Shown here: positions 44,921 through 53,416 of the stretch, one piece after another
Numbering within the stretch: the stretch's first letter is position 1
How the letters are laid out: each line of letters starts with the position of its first letter
Assembly (NCBI RefSeq): GCF_000687455.2
Contig: NZ_JGVW01000118.1
Coordinates: 1-60,199 of the forward strand
Origin: Burkholderia sp. lig30
GTDB lineage: Bacteria > Pseudomonadota > Gammaproteobacteria > Burkholderiales > Burkholderiaceae
DNA: 60,199 nucleotides
Reading direction: 5' to 3'
Made by a program: the position numbers and the translations under genes
Notes under the pieces: generated by a model
Seen by the model: only the letters and a program-made list of their open reading frames with translations
Database searches by the model: none
Told to the model about the DNA's origin: nothing

Positions 44921-45634
44921 ATGAGATCCGATACCAGAAAGATCATCGGCATCGCGACGGTTGTCTGCGGCGGGATGGTGCCGATCGGCGCGGTGGCGAT
45001 GCAGAGTGGTGCGGCGGCGGCGACCGACGGGCGCGTCGCGTCGGCGGCGGACGCGTTCGCGGTATCCGGGGTGACGACGGAGGCCGACATCGCACCCGTA
45101 ACACGGCGGGTCGAAGCCGAGCCGGTCACGTATGCGGTGCCGATCGCGACCCGCGAGCGACAGGCCGGCCCCGCCGCATCGAAGCCCGCTGACGCGACGG
45201 AAGACCGGCGCTGGCCGGCGGGCGGCGCGGTCGCGCTCAGCGACGAACGCCTGGATGCGATGCGCGGCGGCTTCGATCTGCCGGGCGGCCTGACGGTGTC
45301 GTTCGGCATGTCGCGTGTCGCGTTCGTGAACGGTCATCTGGTCACGACGACCAGCTTCGACATTCCGGACGTGAGCCGGATCACCGCGCAACAGGCCCAG
45401 GCGCTCGCGGCCGCGAACGTGGGCGCGCTGATCCAGAACGGCCCCGGCAACGCCGTGCAGCCCGGCGCGCTGCCGGCGCTGACGGGCGCGTTGATCCAGA
45501 ACACGCTGAACAATCAGCACATCCAGGCCGTGACCACGATCGACATGTCCGTCAACACGCTGTCGATGTTCAAGGCGCTGAACGTCATGTCGACGCTCAA
45601 CCAGGCGCTCACGCGCGCATTGCCGGGCAGGTGA
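44921..45634 (+). CDS. Fap-like secreted protein with double-glycine motif (2)
   Basis: 237 residues. A hydrophobic N terminus (IIGIATVVCGGMVPIGAVAM) acts as signal. A spacer follows to about residue 105. LSDERLDAMRGG (106-117) is a textbook double-glycine leader end. The 120 residues after it carry VSFGMSRVAFVNGHLVTTTS, then ALIQNGPGNAV and ALIQNTLNNQHIQAVTTIDM, with VGALIQNGPGN/TGALIQNTLNN as a repeated element shared with the first GG protein (NVLIQNATVLN). It begins eight bases after the peptidase stop. It is probably an amyloid-associated or surface component released by the peptidase. Confidence 0.7.
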   Translation: MRSDTRKIIGIATVVCGGMVPIGAVAMQSGAAAATDGRVASAADAFAVSGVTTEADIAPVTRRVEAEPVTYAVPIATRERQAGPAASKPADATEDRRWPAGGAVALSDERLDAMRGGFDLPGGLTVSFGMSRVAFVNGHLVTTTSFDIPDVSRITAQQAQALAAANVGALIQNGPGNAVQPGALPALTGALIQNTLNNQHIQAVTTIDMSVNTLSMFKALNVMSTLNQALTRALPGR

Positions 45635-45644
45635 GCGAACAGAC

Positions 45645-45716
45645 GGGCGAACGGGCGAACGGGCGAACGGGCGAGTGGGCGAACCGAAGAACCGAAGAAC
45701 CGACGAACGGGCGAGT
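45645..45716 (+). repeat. Tandem 8-bp repeat array (nine units)
   Basis: Units in order: GGGCGAAC three times, GGGCGAGT, GGGCGAAC, CGAAGAAC twice, CGACGAAC, GGGCGAGT. A degenerate GAGCGAAC precedes it. It lies between the stop of the second GG-motif gene and the convergent barrel gene, so it is intergenic and could change length by slippage. Confidence 0.9.
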
Positions 45717-45785
45717 GGGCTGCCGCGCCATTGCCGGGCCGGGAGGCGGCGCGCCGTCCGCCAGTCCGCCGGCGGCGCGCGGCGG

Positions 45786-47171
45786 TCAGAACGCAATCGG
45801 CACGCGCAGCGTGAACGTCACGTCCGGCGTGTCGCGCGTGAGGCCCGCGCCGATCGACAGGTTCAACGTGGTCTTCGGCGTCAACCGGTACGAGTAGCCG
45901 ACGAGCAGCGTGGCGAGGATCACGCGCACCGAAGTTGGCACGGTCTGGCCGTTCTGCGTGGTGGGCAGCACGATGCTCTGGTCGTAGCCGAGGCTCACCG
46001 ACGCCTTCTCGTTCAGCGCGAGGCCCATGCCGATGTTGAAGCCCCAGATGTCGCCGGGCTGCACGCTGCCGATGAAGCTCTTTTGTCCGTCGCGGATCGT
46101 GAGGCTGAGGTTGTCGCGCCCGAAGCTGTGCAGGTAGCTGAAGTTGCCGAAGAACACGACCGGGTCGCTCGGAAACAGCCAGGTGAGGCCCGGCTGGATC
46201 GCGTAGAAGCCGGAGCCGGTCGGCTGCTCGAGCGGCAGGCCGGTGCCGGTGGTGTTGCCGATGCAGCGCGTCACGCAGTCGGTGACGACGTCGAACGGGC
46301 TCTTGCCGGTCGCGGTCTTGAAGCGGAGCCAGCCGATGTAGTAGAACTTGTCCGGCCCGCCGTCGTTGAACTGGTAGCGCAACGTCATTTCGACGTCGCC
46401 GAGCGCATGGCCGTGGCTGTTGAACACGTTGTCCTGCGCGGTGCCGGTGAAGATCTCGCGGCTGATCGTGTCGCTCGTCGAGTACACGTAGGGCACGCGG
46501 ACTTCCAGTTCCATCCGGTTGGTGATCCCGTAGCGCGCCGCGATCGCGCTCGTCAGTATCGTCGTCTTGACTTCCCGCACGTCGACCAGGCCGATCAGGA
46601 GCGCCGGGATGATCGTGTAGCCGACCAGTGCGACACGGTCGGACGACGAATAGCCGAACTGGAACGACGGCTCGATGACGAACTTGTGCTTCGGCGTCAG
46701 CACGCCGGGCTGATCGAAGATCGGCGCGACGGCGGGCGGCGCGGTCTCCGGCACGGGCGCCTGGCCGACCGGCTGGCCCGGCGGCGGCGATGGCGCGGCT
46801 GCAGTTGCGGGTTGCACGTTGCCGGCGCCGCCTGCCGTTGCCGCGGCGGCCCCTGCCGGGGACGCGCCCGCGGGGGCCGTGTCGGCCGGCGGTGTCGCGC
46901 CGCTGGCGTCGCCGGGCCCGGTGCCACGCTTGTTCGCGAGCACCCCCGCGTCCAGCGCGCGACTCAGGCGCGCGAGATTCGCTTCTTCGTCGGCGAGCTT
47001 GCGCTTGAGCGCCTGCAACTCCTTGAGATGACTATCGACTTCCTGGCGTAGCGCGGAGATGTTCTCCTGCGCCGACTGAGCTTCCAGCGACTGCGCTTGC
47101 ACTTCCGCATGAAACAGCCACAGGGCTGCATAGGCGATGCTGCGGATGTGACGAGATGGCATGCGCTTCAC
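45786..47171 (-). CDS. Outer-membrane coiled-coil plus beta-barrel protein, FapF-like
   Basis: 461 residues. Signal peptide (IRSIAYAALWLFHAEVQAQ), then a coiled coil (residues about 28-75: ENISALRQEVDSHLKELQAL then KRKLADEEANLARLSRALDA), an Ala/Pro/Gly-rich linker (about 80-150), and a C-terminal barrel from FVIEPSFQFGYSSSDRVALV to FTLRVPIAF. FapF has just this plan: a trimeric coiled-coil plug and a 12-stranded barrel that exports amyloid subunits. A GTG at 47171 with GGAGA upstream is chosen; ATG at 47162 is possible. It is convergent with the subunit/peptidase genes. Confidence 0.75.
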   Translation of the reverse strand: MKRMPSRHIRSIAYAALWLFHAEVQAQSLEAQSAQENISALRQEVDSHLKELQALKRKLADEEANLARLSRALDAGVLANKRGTGPGDASGATPPADTAPAGASPAGAAAATAGGAGNVQPATAAAPSPPPGQPVGQAPVPETAPPAVAPIFDQPGVLTPKHKFVIEPSFQFGYSSSDRVALVGYTIIPALLIGLVDVREVKTTILTSAIAARYGITNRMELEVRVPYVYSTSDTISREIFTGTAQDNVFNSHGHALGDVEMTLRYQFNDGGPDKFYYIGWLRFKTATGKSPFDVVTDCVTRCIGNTTGTGLPLEQPTGSGFYAIQPGLTWLFPSDPVVFFGNFSYLHSFGRDNLSLTIRDGQKSFIGSVQPGDIWGFNIGMGLALNEKASVSLGYDQSIVLPTTQNGQTVPTSVRVILATLLVGYSYRLTPKTTLNLSIGAGLTRDTPDVTFTLRVPIAF

Positions 47172-47269
47172 GGTACGTCTCCATGATCAGGCTTGCAGAT
47201 TCACCCCCGCTCGACTTCGACAACAGGCCGGCACGCACGTCGCGCGCCGCTTCGGATCGCTTATATGAA

Positions 47270-47302
47270 TGTCATGTCGACCCGTCACCACGGTGTCATG
47301 TC
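47270..47302. promoter_or_regulatory. Direct repeat in the divergent upstream region of the barrel gene and the amidohydrolase gene
   Basis: TGTCATGTC occurs at 47270-47278 and 47294-47302, 24 bases apart, in the 462-base gene-free region between the divergent barrel gene and amidohydrolase gene. It is a possible regulator-binding pair; no family assigned. No other feature was seen in 47172-47633. Confidence 0.3.
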
Positions 47303-47633
47303 CCGACACGCGAAAGCGCCGGGACAGACTTCAAAAGGCTAGTGCAGCACCCGTCGAAAGCCAACCCGGCAAACCCCGATTGTGTTCGGCGCGCCACACC
47401 GGGGGGTGACCGGAACCCGTTCCACCGGGAAATCCACGCAAACGGAATGCAGGTTTCGCGCCTGCGGAACGCCACCGTCCCTGGTTCGTGCCGGTCGTTG
47501 CTTCCGCGTGCCGCACGCATGCTCGCGGCCGGCATATAGTTGAAACTTGCAGTCATACGCCGCCGATTGACGGCGCCGGCGTGCGGCCCGTTCGCGGCAT
47601 GCACGGCGCAACGATACAAAGGAGGAGTCTTCC

Positions 47634-48902
47634 ATGTCGAAACTGATCGAAACGATGGCGTCTTCCATCGACGCGCTCGTGCCCGAGCTTGAAGCGATCT
47701 ACAAGGATCTGCATCGGCATCCGGAGCTGTCGATGCAGGAAGTCCGCACCGCGTCGATCGTGGCGGACTACGTCGAGAGGCTCGGCTACGAGGTGACGCG
47801 CCACGTCGGCGACACGGGCGTCGTCGCCGTGCTGCGCAACGGCGACGGCCCCACGGTGATGTTGCGCGCCGACATGGACGCGCTGCCGATGGAGGAGGCC
47901 ACCGGGCTGCCGTATGCGAGCACGGCCAGGATGACCGACGAGGACGGTGTCGAGGTCGGCGTCGCGCACACCTGCGGGCATGACCTGCACGTCACGTGGC
48001 TGCTGGGCGTGGCCCGTCTGATGGCCGAGCGTCCCGCCGCGTGGCGCGGCACGCTGCTCGCCGTGTTCCAGCCGGGCGAGGAAGTGGGGCGCGGCGCGCG
48101 CGCGATGCTCGACGACGGCATGATGTCCCGTTTTCCGAAACCCGACGTCATTCTGGGGCAGCACGTGATGGTCGGGCCGGCCGGCACGGTGGGCTATCGC
48201 GCCGGCACGATCCTGTCGGCCGGCGACAGCCTGAAGATCCGGCTGTTCGGGCGCGGCTCGCACGGCTCGCAGCCGCAGACGTCGATCGATCCCGTGATCA
48301 TGGCCGCGTCGACCACGTTGCGGCTGCAGACGATCGTATCGCGCGAGATCGCGCCGCGGGACAGCGCGGTGCTGACGGTCGGCGCGCTGCAGGCCGGCAC
48401 CAAGGAGAACATCATTCCCGACGATGCGACGCTCAAGCTCAACGTGCGCACCTTCGACGAGGACGTGCGCGAGTACATGCTCGGCGCGATTCGCCGCATC
48501 TGCTGCGCCGAGTGCATGGCGTCGAATGCGCCGCGCGAGCCGGAGTTCACGACGCTCAGCAGCTACCCGCTGACCGTGAACGACGACGCGACCACGCAAC
48601 GCCTGCGGGACGCATTTGGCGCGTGGTTCGGCGAGCGGGCCTACGAGACGCAGCCCGCCGCCGCGAGCGAGGACTTCAGCGTGTTCGGCCGCGAATGGAA
48701 CGTGCCGTATGCGTTCTGGTTCGTCGGCGGCACCGACGCCGAGGTCTATGCGAAAGCGAAAGCCGACAAGAAGCTCAACACGCTGCCGAGCAACCATTCG
48801 CCGCAGTTCGCGCCGACGCTCCACCCGACGCTGCGCACCGGCCTCGAAGCGATGCTGTGCGCGGCCGGCGAATGGCTCGGCCCGCGAGACACGTTATCGT
48901 GA
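47634..48902 (+). CDS. M20-family amidohydrolase (hippurate hydrolase-like)
   Basis: 422 residues. Metal-binding motifs of the M20/ACY1 family are visible: LHRHPELSMQE, MLRADMDALPMEE, the HTCGHD block (Cys/His ligands, about residue 105) and FQPGEEVGRGARAML. The dimerisation domain has FGRGSHGSQPQTSIDPV. It hydrolyses an N-acyl amino acid or related amide. GGAGGAG ribosome-binding site. It stands alone with respect to function. Confidence 0.92.
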   Translation: MSKLIETMASSIDALVPELEAIYKDLHRHPELSMQEVRTASIVADYVERLGYEVTRHVGDTGVVAVLRNGDGPTVMLRADMDALPMEEATGLPYASTARMTDEDGVEVGVAHTCGHDLHVTWLLGVARLMAERPAAWRGTLLAVFQPGEEVGRGARAMLDDGMMSRFPKPDVILGQHVMVGPAGTVGYRAGTILSAGDSLKIRLFGRGSHGSQPQTSIDPVIMAASTTLRLQTIVSREIAPRDSAVLTVGALQAGTKENIIPDDATLKLNVRTFDEDVREYMLGAIRRICCAECMASNAPREPEFTTLSSYPLTVNDDATTQRLRDAFGAWFGERAYETQPAAASEDFSVFGREWNVPYAFWFVGGTDAEVYAKAKADKKLNTLPSNHSPQFAPTLHPTLRTGLEAMLCAAGEWLGPRDTLS

Positions 48903-49115
48903 ATGCCCGCGCGGCCGATGTCGTTGCCGATTCGATGCGGCGCGTTCGCGCTTGCCGTCAGCGGCGCGGTGGCCGCGCGGCAGCGGCGGCTCGATCTGTT
49001 CGGCATCGCGTCGGTCGCGTTCATGGTGGCATGCGGCTCGGCTCGGCTCGCTGCGCTTCGGTTGGCGATTGCGGGTGTTTCAGCAGCGGCTGGACGACGC
49101 CAGGTAAAACCATGA
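48903..49115 (+). pseudogene. TRIC/UPF0126 (YicG-like) channel remnant
   Basis: 70 residues. IRCGAFALAVSGAVAARQRR then LDLFGIASVAFMVACG follow the first two helices of the UPF0126/TRIC family (AFALSGAL...RRxDLFGV). The GGGTLRD block and all later helices are missing; sequence similarity ends in a GCTCGGCTCGG repeat. The ATG directly follows the amidohydrolase stop. Probably a dead 5' fragment. Confidence 0.6.
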
Positions 49116-49177
49116 AGAATGCGAAATCGCTATCATGGCGACCGGCTCAGCAACGCGAACCCCGAACCCGACATCCG

Positions 49178-49624
49178 ATGAACATCCAGGTCACTCCCAT
49201 CACAGCCGGCAACACCGCGTGCGCGGTGGACGCCCTGCGCCTGCTCTGGCCACGTTACGCGCCCGCGGAAATGGTCCGCGTCATCGATCAGGAACTGCGG
49301 CCGAACGGATACCATCTGGCCGGCATATGGGGCGACGACTCGCCGATGGCCGCCTCGGTGCTCGGCTACCGCATTCAGCATTCGCTGTGGCTGGGCAAGT
49401 CGCTCTATATCGTGGACATCGCGACGCTGCCCGAATGGCGCGGCCGCGGCTTCGGCGACCGGCTGCTGGAATGGGTGGAGGCCGAAGCCGCGAGCCTCGG
49501 TTGCTCGGCGGTGCATCTGGACTCGGGCGTCGGCAACGATCGTGCCGCGGCCCACCGCCTGTACATGCGCCATCACTACCGGATCGGCTGCCATCACTTC
49601 GTCAAGGTGCTTGACGGGGAGTGA
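49178..49624 (+). CDS. GNAT-family N-acetyltransferase
   Basis: 148 residues. Central strand LGKSLYIVDIATLPEWRGRG followed by FGDRLLEWVEAEAASLGC is motif A (acetyl-CoA loop RGRGFG), and AVHLDSGVGNDRAAAHRLYM with RHHYRIGCHHFVK is motif B. The substrate is unknown. The neighbouring debris and cysK are unrelated to it by direction. Confidence 0.92.
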   Translation: MNIQVTPITAGNTACAVDALRLLWPRYAPAEMVRVIDQELRPNGYHLAGIWGDDSPMAASVLGYRIQHSLWLGKSLYIVDIATLPEWRGRGFGDRLLEWVEAEAASLGCSAVHLDSGVGNDRAAAHRLYMRHHYRIGCHHFVKVLDGE

Positions 49625-49633
49625 GGCAGACTG

Positions 49634-49735
49634 ATCGCCTGCCATCTTGCGGATCGACGGCAGTTTCACGCCGCTGCTCACGTGGCTCAAGAGCCTCAAG
49701 AGCCTCGGCGCGTGCTATCTGATGGGCGGCGCGTT
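49634..49735. pseudogene. Chimeric scar built from the MocR-regulator and LysE genes
   Basis: Positions about 49634-49680 match the regulator gene near 52283-52330 (shared CATCTTGCG-ATCGACGGCAG block and TTCACGCCGCTG), and about 49682-49735 match the LysE gene near 52747-52800 (CTCAAGA-CCTCGGCGCG block, then TGCTATCTGATG). The two pieces, 400 bases apart in the intact locus, are fused here with internal deletion and a short duplicated AGAGCCTCA. Confidence 0.85.
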
Positions 49736-49748
49736 CAAGAACCGGCCA

Positions 49749-50726
49749 TCAGGTAGCGACGCCCTGGGCATCGAAAAGTCCTTCGAACAGGACCGTGCTC
49801 AGATATCGCTCGCCGGAGTCGGGCAACACGACGACGATGGTCTTGCCCGCGTTCTCCGGTCGCTGCGCGAGCCGCGCCGCAACCGCGACGGCGGCGCCGG
49901 ACGAGATGCCCGAGATGATCCCTTCTTCCCTCGCGAGACGTTGCGCATAAAGAATCGCGTCCTCGTTGGAGACCTGCTCGATGTCGTCGACGAGCGAGAG
50001 ATCGAGGACATCCGGAACGAACCCGGCGCCGATGCCCTGAATCTTGTGCGGACCCGGTTTCAGCGGCTCGCCCGCGCGCACCTGCGTCAGGATCGGGCTC
50101 GCGGCGGGCTCGACCGCGACGGACCGAATCGACTTTCCCTTGACGCGCTTGATGAACCGGGACACGCCCGTGATCGTGCCGCCCGTGCCCACGCCCGACA
50201 CGAAGATGTCGACGGCGCCGTCGGTGTCGTCCCAGATTTCCGGGCCCGTGGTCTGTTCGTGGATGGCAGGGTTCGCGGGATTGCGGAATTGCTGAAGCAG
50301 CACGTAGCGCTCGGGGTTGGCGGCGGCGATTTCCTCGGCCTTCGCGATCGCGCCGGCCATGCCGCGCGCGCCCTCCGTCAGCACCAGCTTCGCGCCGAAG
50401 GCGACCAGCAGCTTGCGCCTTTCGACACTCATCGTCTCCGGCATCGTGAGCGTCAGCGCGATACCGCGCGCCGCCGCGACATAGGCGAGGGCAATCCCCG
50501 TGTTGCCGCTGGTCGGTTCGACGATCTCCTTGCCCGGGCCAAGCAGGCCGCGTTTTTCCGCATCCCAGATCATCGACGCGCCGATTCGGCACTTCACCGA
50601 GTAGGCCGGATTTCGGCCCTCGATTTTCGCCAGCACGGTTGCCGGCGCGCCGTCCGTGACGTGATTGAGGCGCACCAGCGGCGTGTGACCGATGGAGCGC
50701 GAATTATCTTCAAACCAACGAGCCAT
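49749..50726 (-). CDS. cysK: Cysteine synthase (O-acetylserine sulfhydrylase)
   Basis: 325 residues. The PLP Lys is in [11 protein letters not shown] (K45), the substrate loop is [12 protein letters not shown], the phosphate loop [12 protein letters not shown], and [11 protein letters not shown] and [11 protein letters not shown] complete the CysK signature. It makes cysteine from O-acetylserine and sulfide. The promoter is clear (see 50763). It stands alone between the chimeric scar and the MocR regulator. Confidence 0.95.
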   Translation of the reverse strand: MARWFEDNSRSIGHTPLVRLNHVTDGAPATVLAKIEGRNPAYSVKCRIGASMIWDAEKRGLLGPGKEIVEPTSGNTGIALAYVAAARGIALTLTMPETMSVERRKLLVAFGAKLVLTEGARGMAGAIAKAEEIAAANPERYVLLQQFRNPANPAIHEQTTGPEIWDDTDGAVDIFVSGVGTGGTITGVSRFIKRVKGKSIRSVAVEPAASPILTQVRAGEPLKPGPHKIQGIGAGFVPDVLDLSLVDDIEQVSNEDAILYAQRLAREEGIISGISSGAAVAVAARLAQRPENAGKTIVVVLPDSGERYLSTVLFEGLFDAQGVAT

Positions 50727-50762
50727 AGTGGTGCCCTTGTCATCCGTCGAATTAATGGACGA

Positions 50763-50790
50763 ATTGTAAAGGGGTGGTTCCGCCAGTCAA
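50763..50790 (-). promoter_or_regulatory. Sigma-70 type promoter of cysK
   Basis: On the minus strand TTGACT (50790-50785) and TACAAT (50768-50763) are separated by 16 bases. The -10 lies about 37 bases before the cysK ATG. Both hexamers differ from consensus at one position. The rest of 50791-51017 is gene-free; it contains an AT-rich double block (TCGATTTTTTATTG, TCGATTTTTATAAGG) of unknown meaning. Confidence 0.75.
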
Positions 50791-51017
50791 GCCGGCACCG
50801 CGACGGAATGCCGGCGCGATCAAGGATGCGACGGAGCCGCTCCAGCGGGCGCGCCATGCCACGGGCGGGGTGTCCGCGGCGCCGTGCCGCGGCACACGTG
50901 CTTCGATTTTTTATTGAGAAGCTTATTGTCGATTTTTATAAGGACCGATCGTGACATGCATTTTCCGGTTCTTTCCAAACGGCGAGTCAGGCAGGCAAGC
51001 CCCCGCCCGTCGGGCCG

Positions 51018-52415
51018 TCAGAGCCGCCGGGCCGCCTCGAGGAACGGCTGCGCCAGCGGATCGCTCACCGCTGCGACGTTGACGCGTACCCACGGCGTCG
51101 CCTCTCCGTTCGGCCGATAGTCGCATCCTGGCGCGAGATCGAGCCCGTGCATGCGCGCGGTCTCGACGAGCCGTACGGAATCGTCGACGCCCGGCACGCG
51201 CGCCCACAGGAACATCCCGCCGCTCGGCTTCTCGTACACCTCCCAGCCCGACTGCCGCAGCCGTGCGGCCGCGTCGGCCGACGCCTGCGCGAGCCGCCTG
51301 CGCAGCCGTTCCATATGCTTGCGGTGCATGCCGCGCTCGAGCAAGGTCGCGACCACGCTCTCGGCGAGGCGCGTGCCGCCCGTGCTGGTGAGCGCCTTTA
51401 CGTCGACCAGATGCTTGAGCAGGTCGTGCCGCGCGGCCAGGTAGCCGATCCGCAGCGACGACGACAACGTCTTCGAGAATCCGCCGAGATAGATCACGCG
51501 GTCGAGCTGGTCGAGCGTCGCGAGCCGTTGCGATGGCGTCGCCTCGAAATCCGCATAGACGTCGTCCTCGACGATCGAGAAGCCGTGCTGCTGCGCGAGC
51601 TGCAGCAATCGGAACGCGACCTGCGGCGCGACGTTCGTCGCGGTCGGGTTGTGAAATACGGTGTTGACGAAGAACAGCTTCGGATGGTGTTCGCGCAGCA
51701 GCGCCTCGGCAACCTCGACGTCCGGCCCCGTTGCGCGGCGCGGCACGCCGACGAGCTTCACGCCGTGCAGCCTAAGCAGTCCGAACAGGTTGAAATAGCC
51801 GGGATCTTCGACGAACACGGTATCGCCCGGCTTCAGCATCAGCCGCACGACGAGATCGAGCGCCTGGCTCGCGCTATGCGTGACGAGGATCTGATGTGGC
51901 TGCGCGTCGACGCCGAGCGGCGCGAGATGCCGGCACAGCTGCTGGCGCAGCAGCGGATCGCCCTGCGGATGCGCGTAGTCGACGAGGCTCGCCGTGTCGC
52001 TGCGCGCGATGTGACGCACCGCCTGCGCGATGCCGTCGACGTCGCGCCATGCCGCCGGCACGAAGCCGCTCGACAGCCTCACGCGGTCGCCGGCCGGTGC
52101 GAACTGCTCGAGGATATGGCTCGACGCCTCCTCGGCGATGCGCGAATCCACGCCGCCGGGCCGCGCGTCGGCGTCGAGCCGGTCGGTCACGTAGAAGCCG
52201 GAGCCGTGGCGGGGCTGAATCAGGCCACGCGCGGCGAGCCGGTCGTATGCCTCGATCACCGGGAAGCGGCTGATCTGCTGATCGGCCGCCATCTTGCGAA
52301 TCGACGGCAGCTTCACGCCGCTGCGCAAATGCCGCGAACGGATCATCTGTTCGATCTGGCTGGCCAGTTGCTCGGTCAGCGGAATGCCGACCGTCGTGTC
52401 GAGCGCAAGTTTCAT
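51018..52415 (-). CDS. MocR/PdxR-type regulator (GntR helix-turn-helix plus aminotransferase-like domain)
   Basis: 465 residues. The N-terminal winged helix reads IPLTEQLASQIEQMIRSRHL then SGVKLPSIRKMAADQQISRF, with HGSGFYVTD. A linker of about 60 residues follows. The aminotransferase-I fold shows ILVTHSASQALDLVVRLMLK, FVEDPGYFNLFGLL, and GFSIVEDDVYADF, followed by the PLP-Lys block YLGGFSKTLSSSLRIGYLAA. MocR proteins bind PLP or an amine to control neighbour genes. It is divergent from a LysE exporter. The ATG at 52415 is chosen; the upstream frame lacks support. Confidence 0.93.
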   Translation of the reverse strand: MKLALDTTVGIPLTEQLASQIEQMIRSRHLRSGVKLPSIRKMAADQQISRFPVIEAYDRLAARGLIQPRHGSGFYVTDRLDADARPGGVDSRIAEEASSHILEQFAPAGDRVRLSSGFVPAAWRDVDGIAQAVRHIARSDTASLVDYAHPQGDPLLRQQLCRHLAPLGVDAQPHQILVTHSASQALDLVVRLMLKPGDTVFVEDPGYFNLFGLLRLHGVKLVGVPRRATGPDVEVAEALLREHHPKLFFVNTVFHNPTATNVAPQVAFRLLQLAQQHGFSIVEDDVYADFEATPSQRLATLDQLDRVIYLGGFSKTLSSSLRIGYLAARHDLLKHLVDVKALTSTGGTRLAESVVATLLERGMHRKHMERLRRRLAQASADAAARLRQSGWEVYEKPSGGMFLWARVPGVDDSVRLVETARMHGLDLAPGCDYRPNGEATPWVRVNVAAVSDPLAQPFLEAARRL

Positions 52416-52433
52416 CGGACGCCGCCCTGAAAG

Positions 52434-52485
52434 TGTTCGGTCGAAATGGCTGAACAGTTTGACGGTGATTGTTCGGTACTGTTCA
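52434..52485. promoter_or_regulatory. Operator candidates between the MocR regulator and LysE genes
   Basis: TGTTCGGT occurs twice in direct orientation (52434-52441, 52470-52477), and TGAACAG (52451-52457) pairs with CTGTTCA (52479-52485) as an inverted repeat. Direct repeats plus an inverted repeat are typical of MocR/PdxR-type binding regions. Confidence 0.6.
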
Positions 52486-52521
52486 TTCCTTCGGCGAAAT
52501 TCTAGACGAATAATCGGTGAG

Positions 52522-53157
52522 ATGACTCTCACTTATTTCTCCAATTTCGGCGTCGCGTTCGCCGCTTACCTGATCGGCACGGCGATGCCCGGCCCGGGCA
52601 ACCTGTCGATCGCAACCGCGTCGCTGAACCACGGACGCGCGCACGGCCTCGCGATGGCAGCCGGCGTGATTTCCGGCTCGCTCTGCTGGGGCGTGACGGC
52701 GGCGGCCGGCATGTCCGCGCTGATGCTGTCGAGCCAGCCGCTGCTCGCGTGGCTCAAGATCCTCGGCGCGTGCTATCTGATGTGGCTGGCGGTCAAGGTG
52801 ACGCGCTCGGCATTCTCGTCGCACGATCCGCTGACGGCCGGCACGCAGGTGCGCCGCGGCAGCCTCGCGCTGTTCTATCTGCAGGGGCTCGGCATCCACC
52901 TGACCAACCCGAAGGCGATCCTCTCGTGGCTGACCGTCACGACGCTCGGGCTTTCCACCGGCTCGCCGCCGTGGACGGGCTTCGTGCTCGTCGCCTGCTG
53001 CTGGGTGCTGGGCCTCGGCGTGTTCTCGGCGTACGCGCTCGCATTCTCGTCGCGCTCCGCGGGGCCGTTCTTCGCGCGCACGCGCAAGCCGTTCGGGCTG
53101 GTTTGCGGGCTGTGCTATTGCGTGCTCGCGGCGGGGTTTCTGCACTCGCTCGCGTAG
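52522..53157 (+). CDS. LysE/RhtB-family amino-acid exporter
   Basis: 211 residues with about six membrane helices. GTAMPGPGNLSIATASLNHG is the family N-terminal block, with GRAHGLAMAAGVISGSLCWG; KILGACYLMWLAVK and LTNPKAILSWLTVT follow. It exports an amino acid or related compound. It is divergent from the MocR regulator, which probably controls it. Confidence 0.93.
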   Translation: MTLTYFSNFGVAFAAYLIGTAMPGPGNLSIATASLNHGRAHGLAMAAGVISGSLCWGVTAAAGMSALMLSSQPLLAWLKILGACYLMWLAVKVTRSAFSSHDPLTAGTQVRRGSLALFYLQGLGIHLTNPKAILSWLTVTTLGLSTGSPPWTGFVLVACCWVLGLGVFSAYALAFSSRSAGPFFARTRKPFGLVCGLCYCVLAAGFLHSLA

Positions 53158-53416
53158 CGGGTTGGCGCATCGACGCGGATATTCCTGGGCCATTCGCTTC
53201 TCGATCACGTCGCGCCATATCTGGACACATCCCGACGTGACAGGCGGGAAGCGATAGCCGGCGTCGATCCAGGTGAGTGCACGACGCAGTGCCGACAATG
53301 CGCTGATGGGCAAAGAGGACTTCGCAGGTCTTGACGCAAATCCCCGTTGCGGATATTAGATTTCTCTTATTGTATTAGGCGCCGGCGGGCCAATATCAAG
53401 AAAGGAAAATCCCCAG

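Noticed and set aside
45645..45716. Short tandem repeats considered as a CRISPR array
   Set aside because: Units are 8 bases with no spacers, so this is a simple sequence repeat.
53158..53416. Minus-strand frame reading LTWIDAGYRFPPVTSGCVQI then WRDVIEKRMAQEY in the gap after LysE
   Set aside because: It looks somewhat protein-like but has no start, no family resemblance I can name, and merges into the antisense of LysE; too weak to call a gene or remnant.
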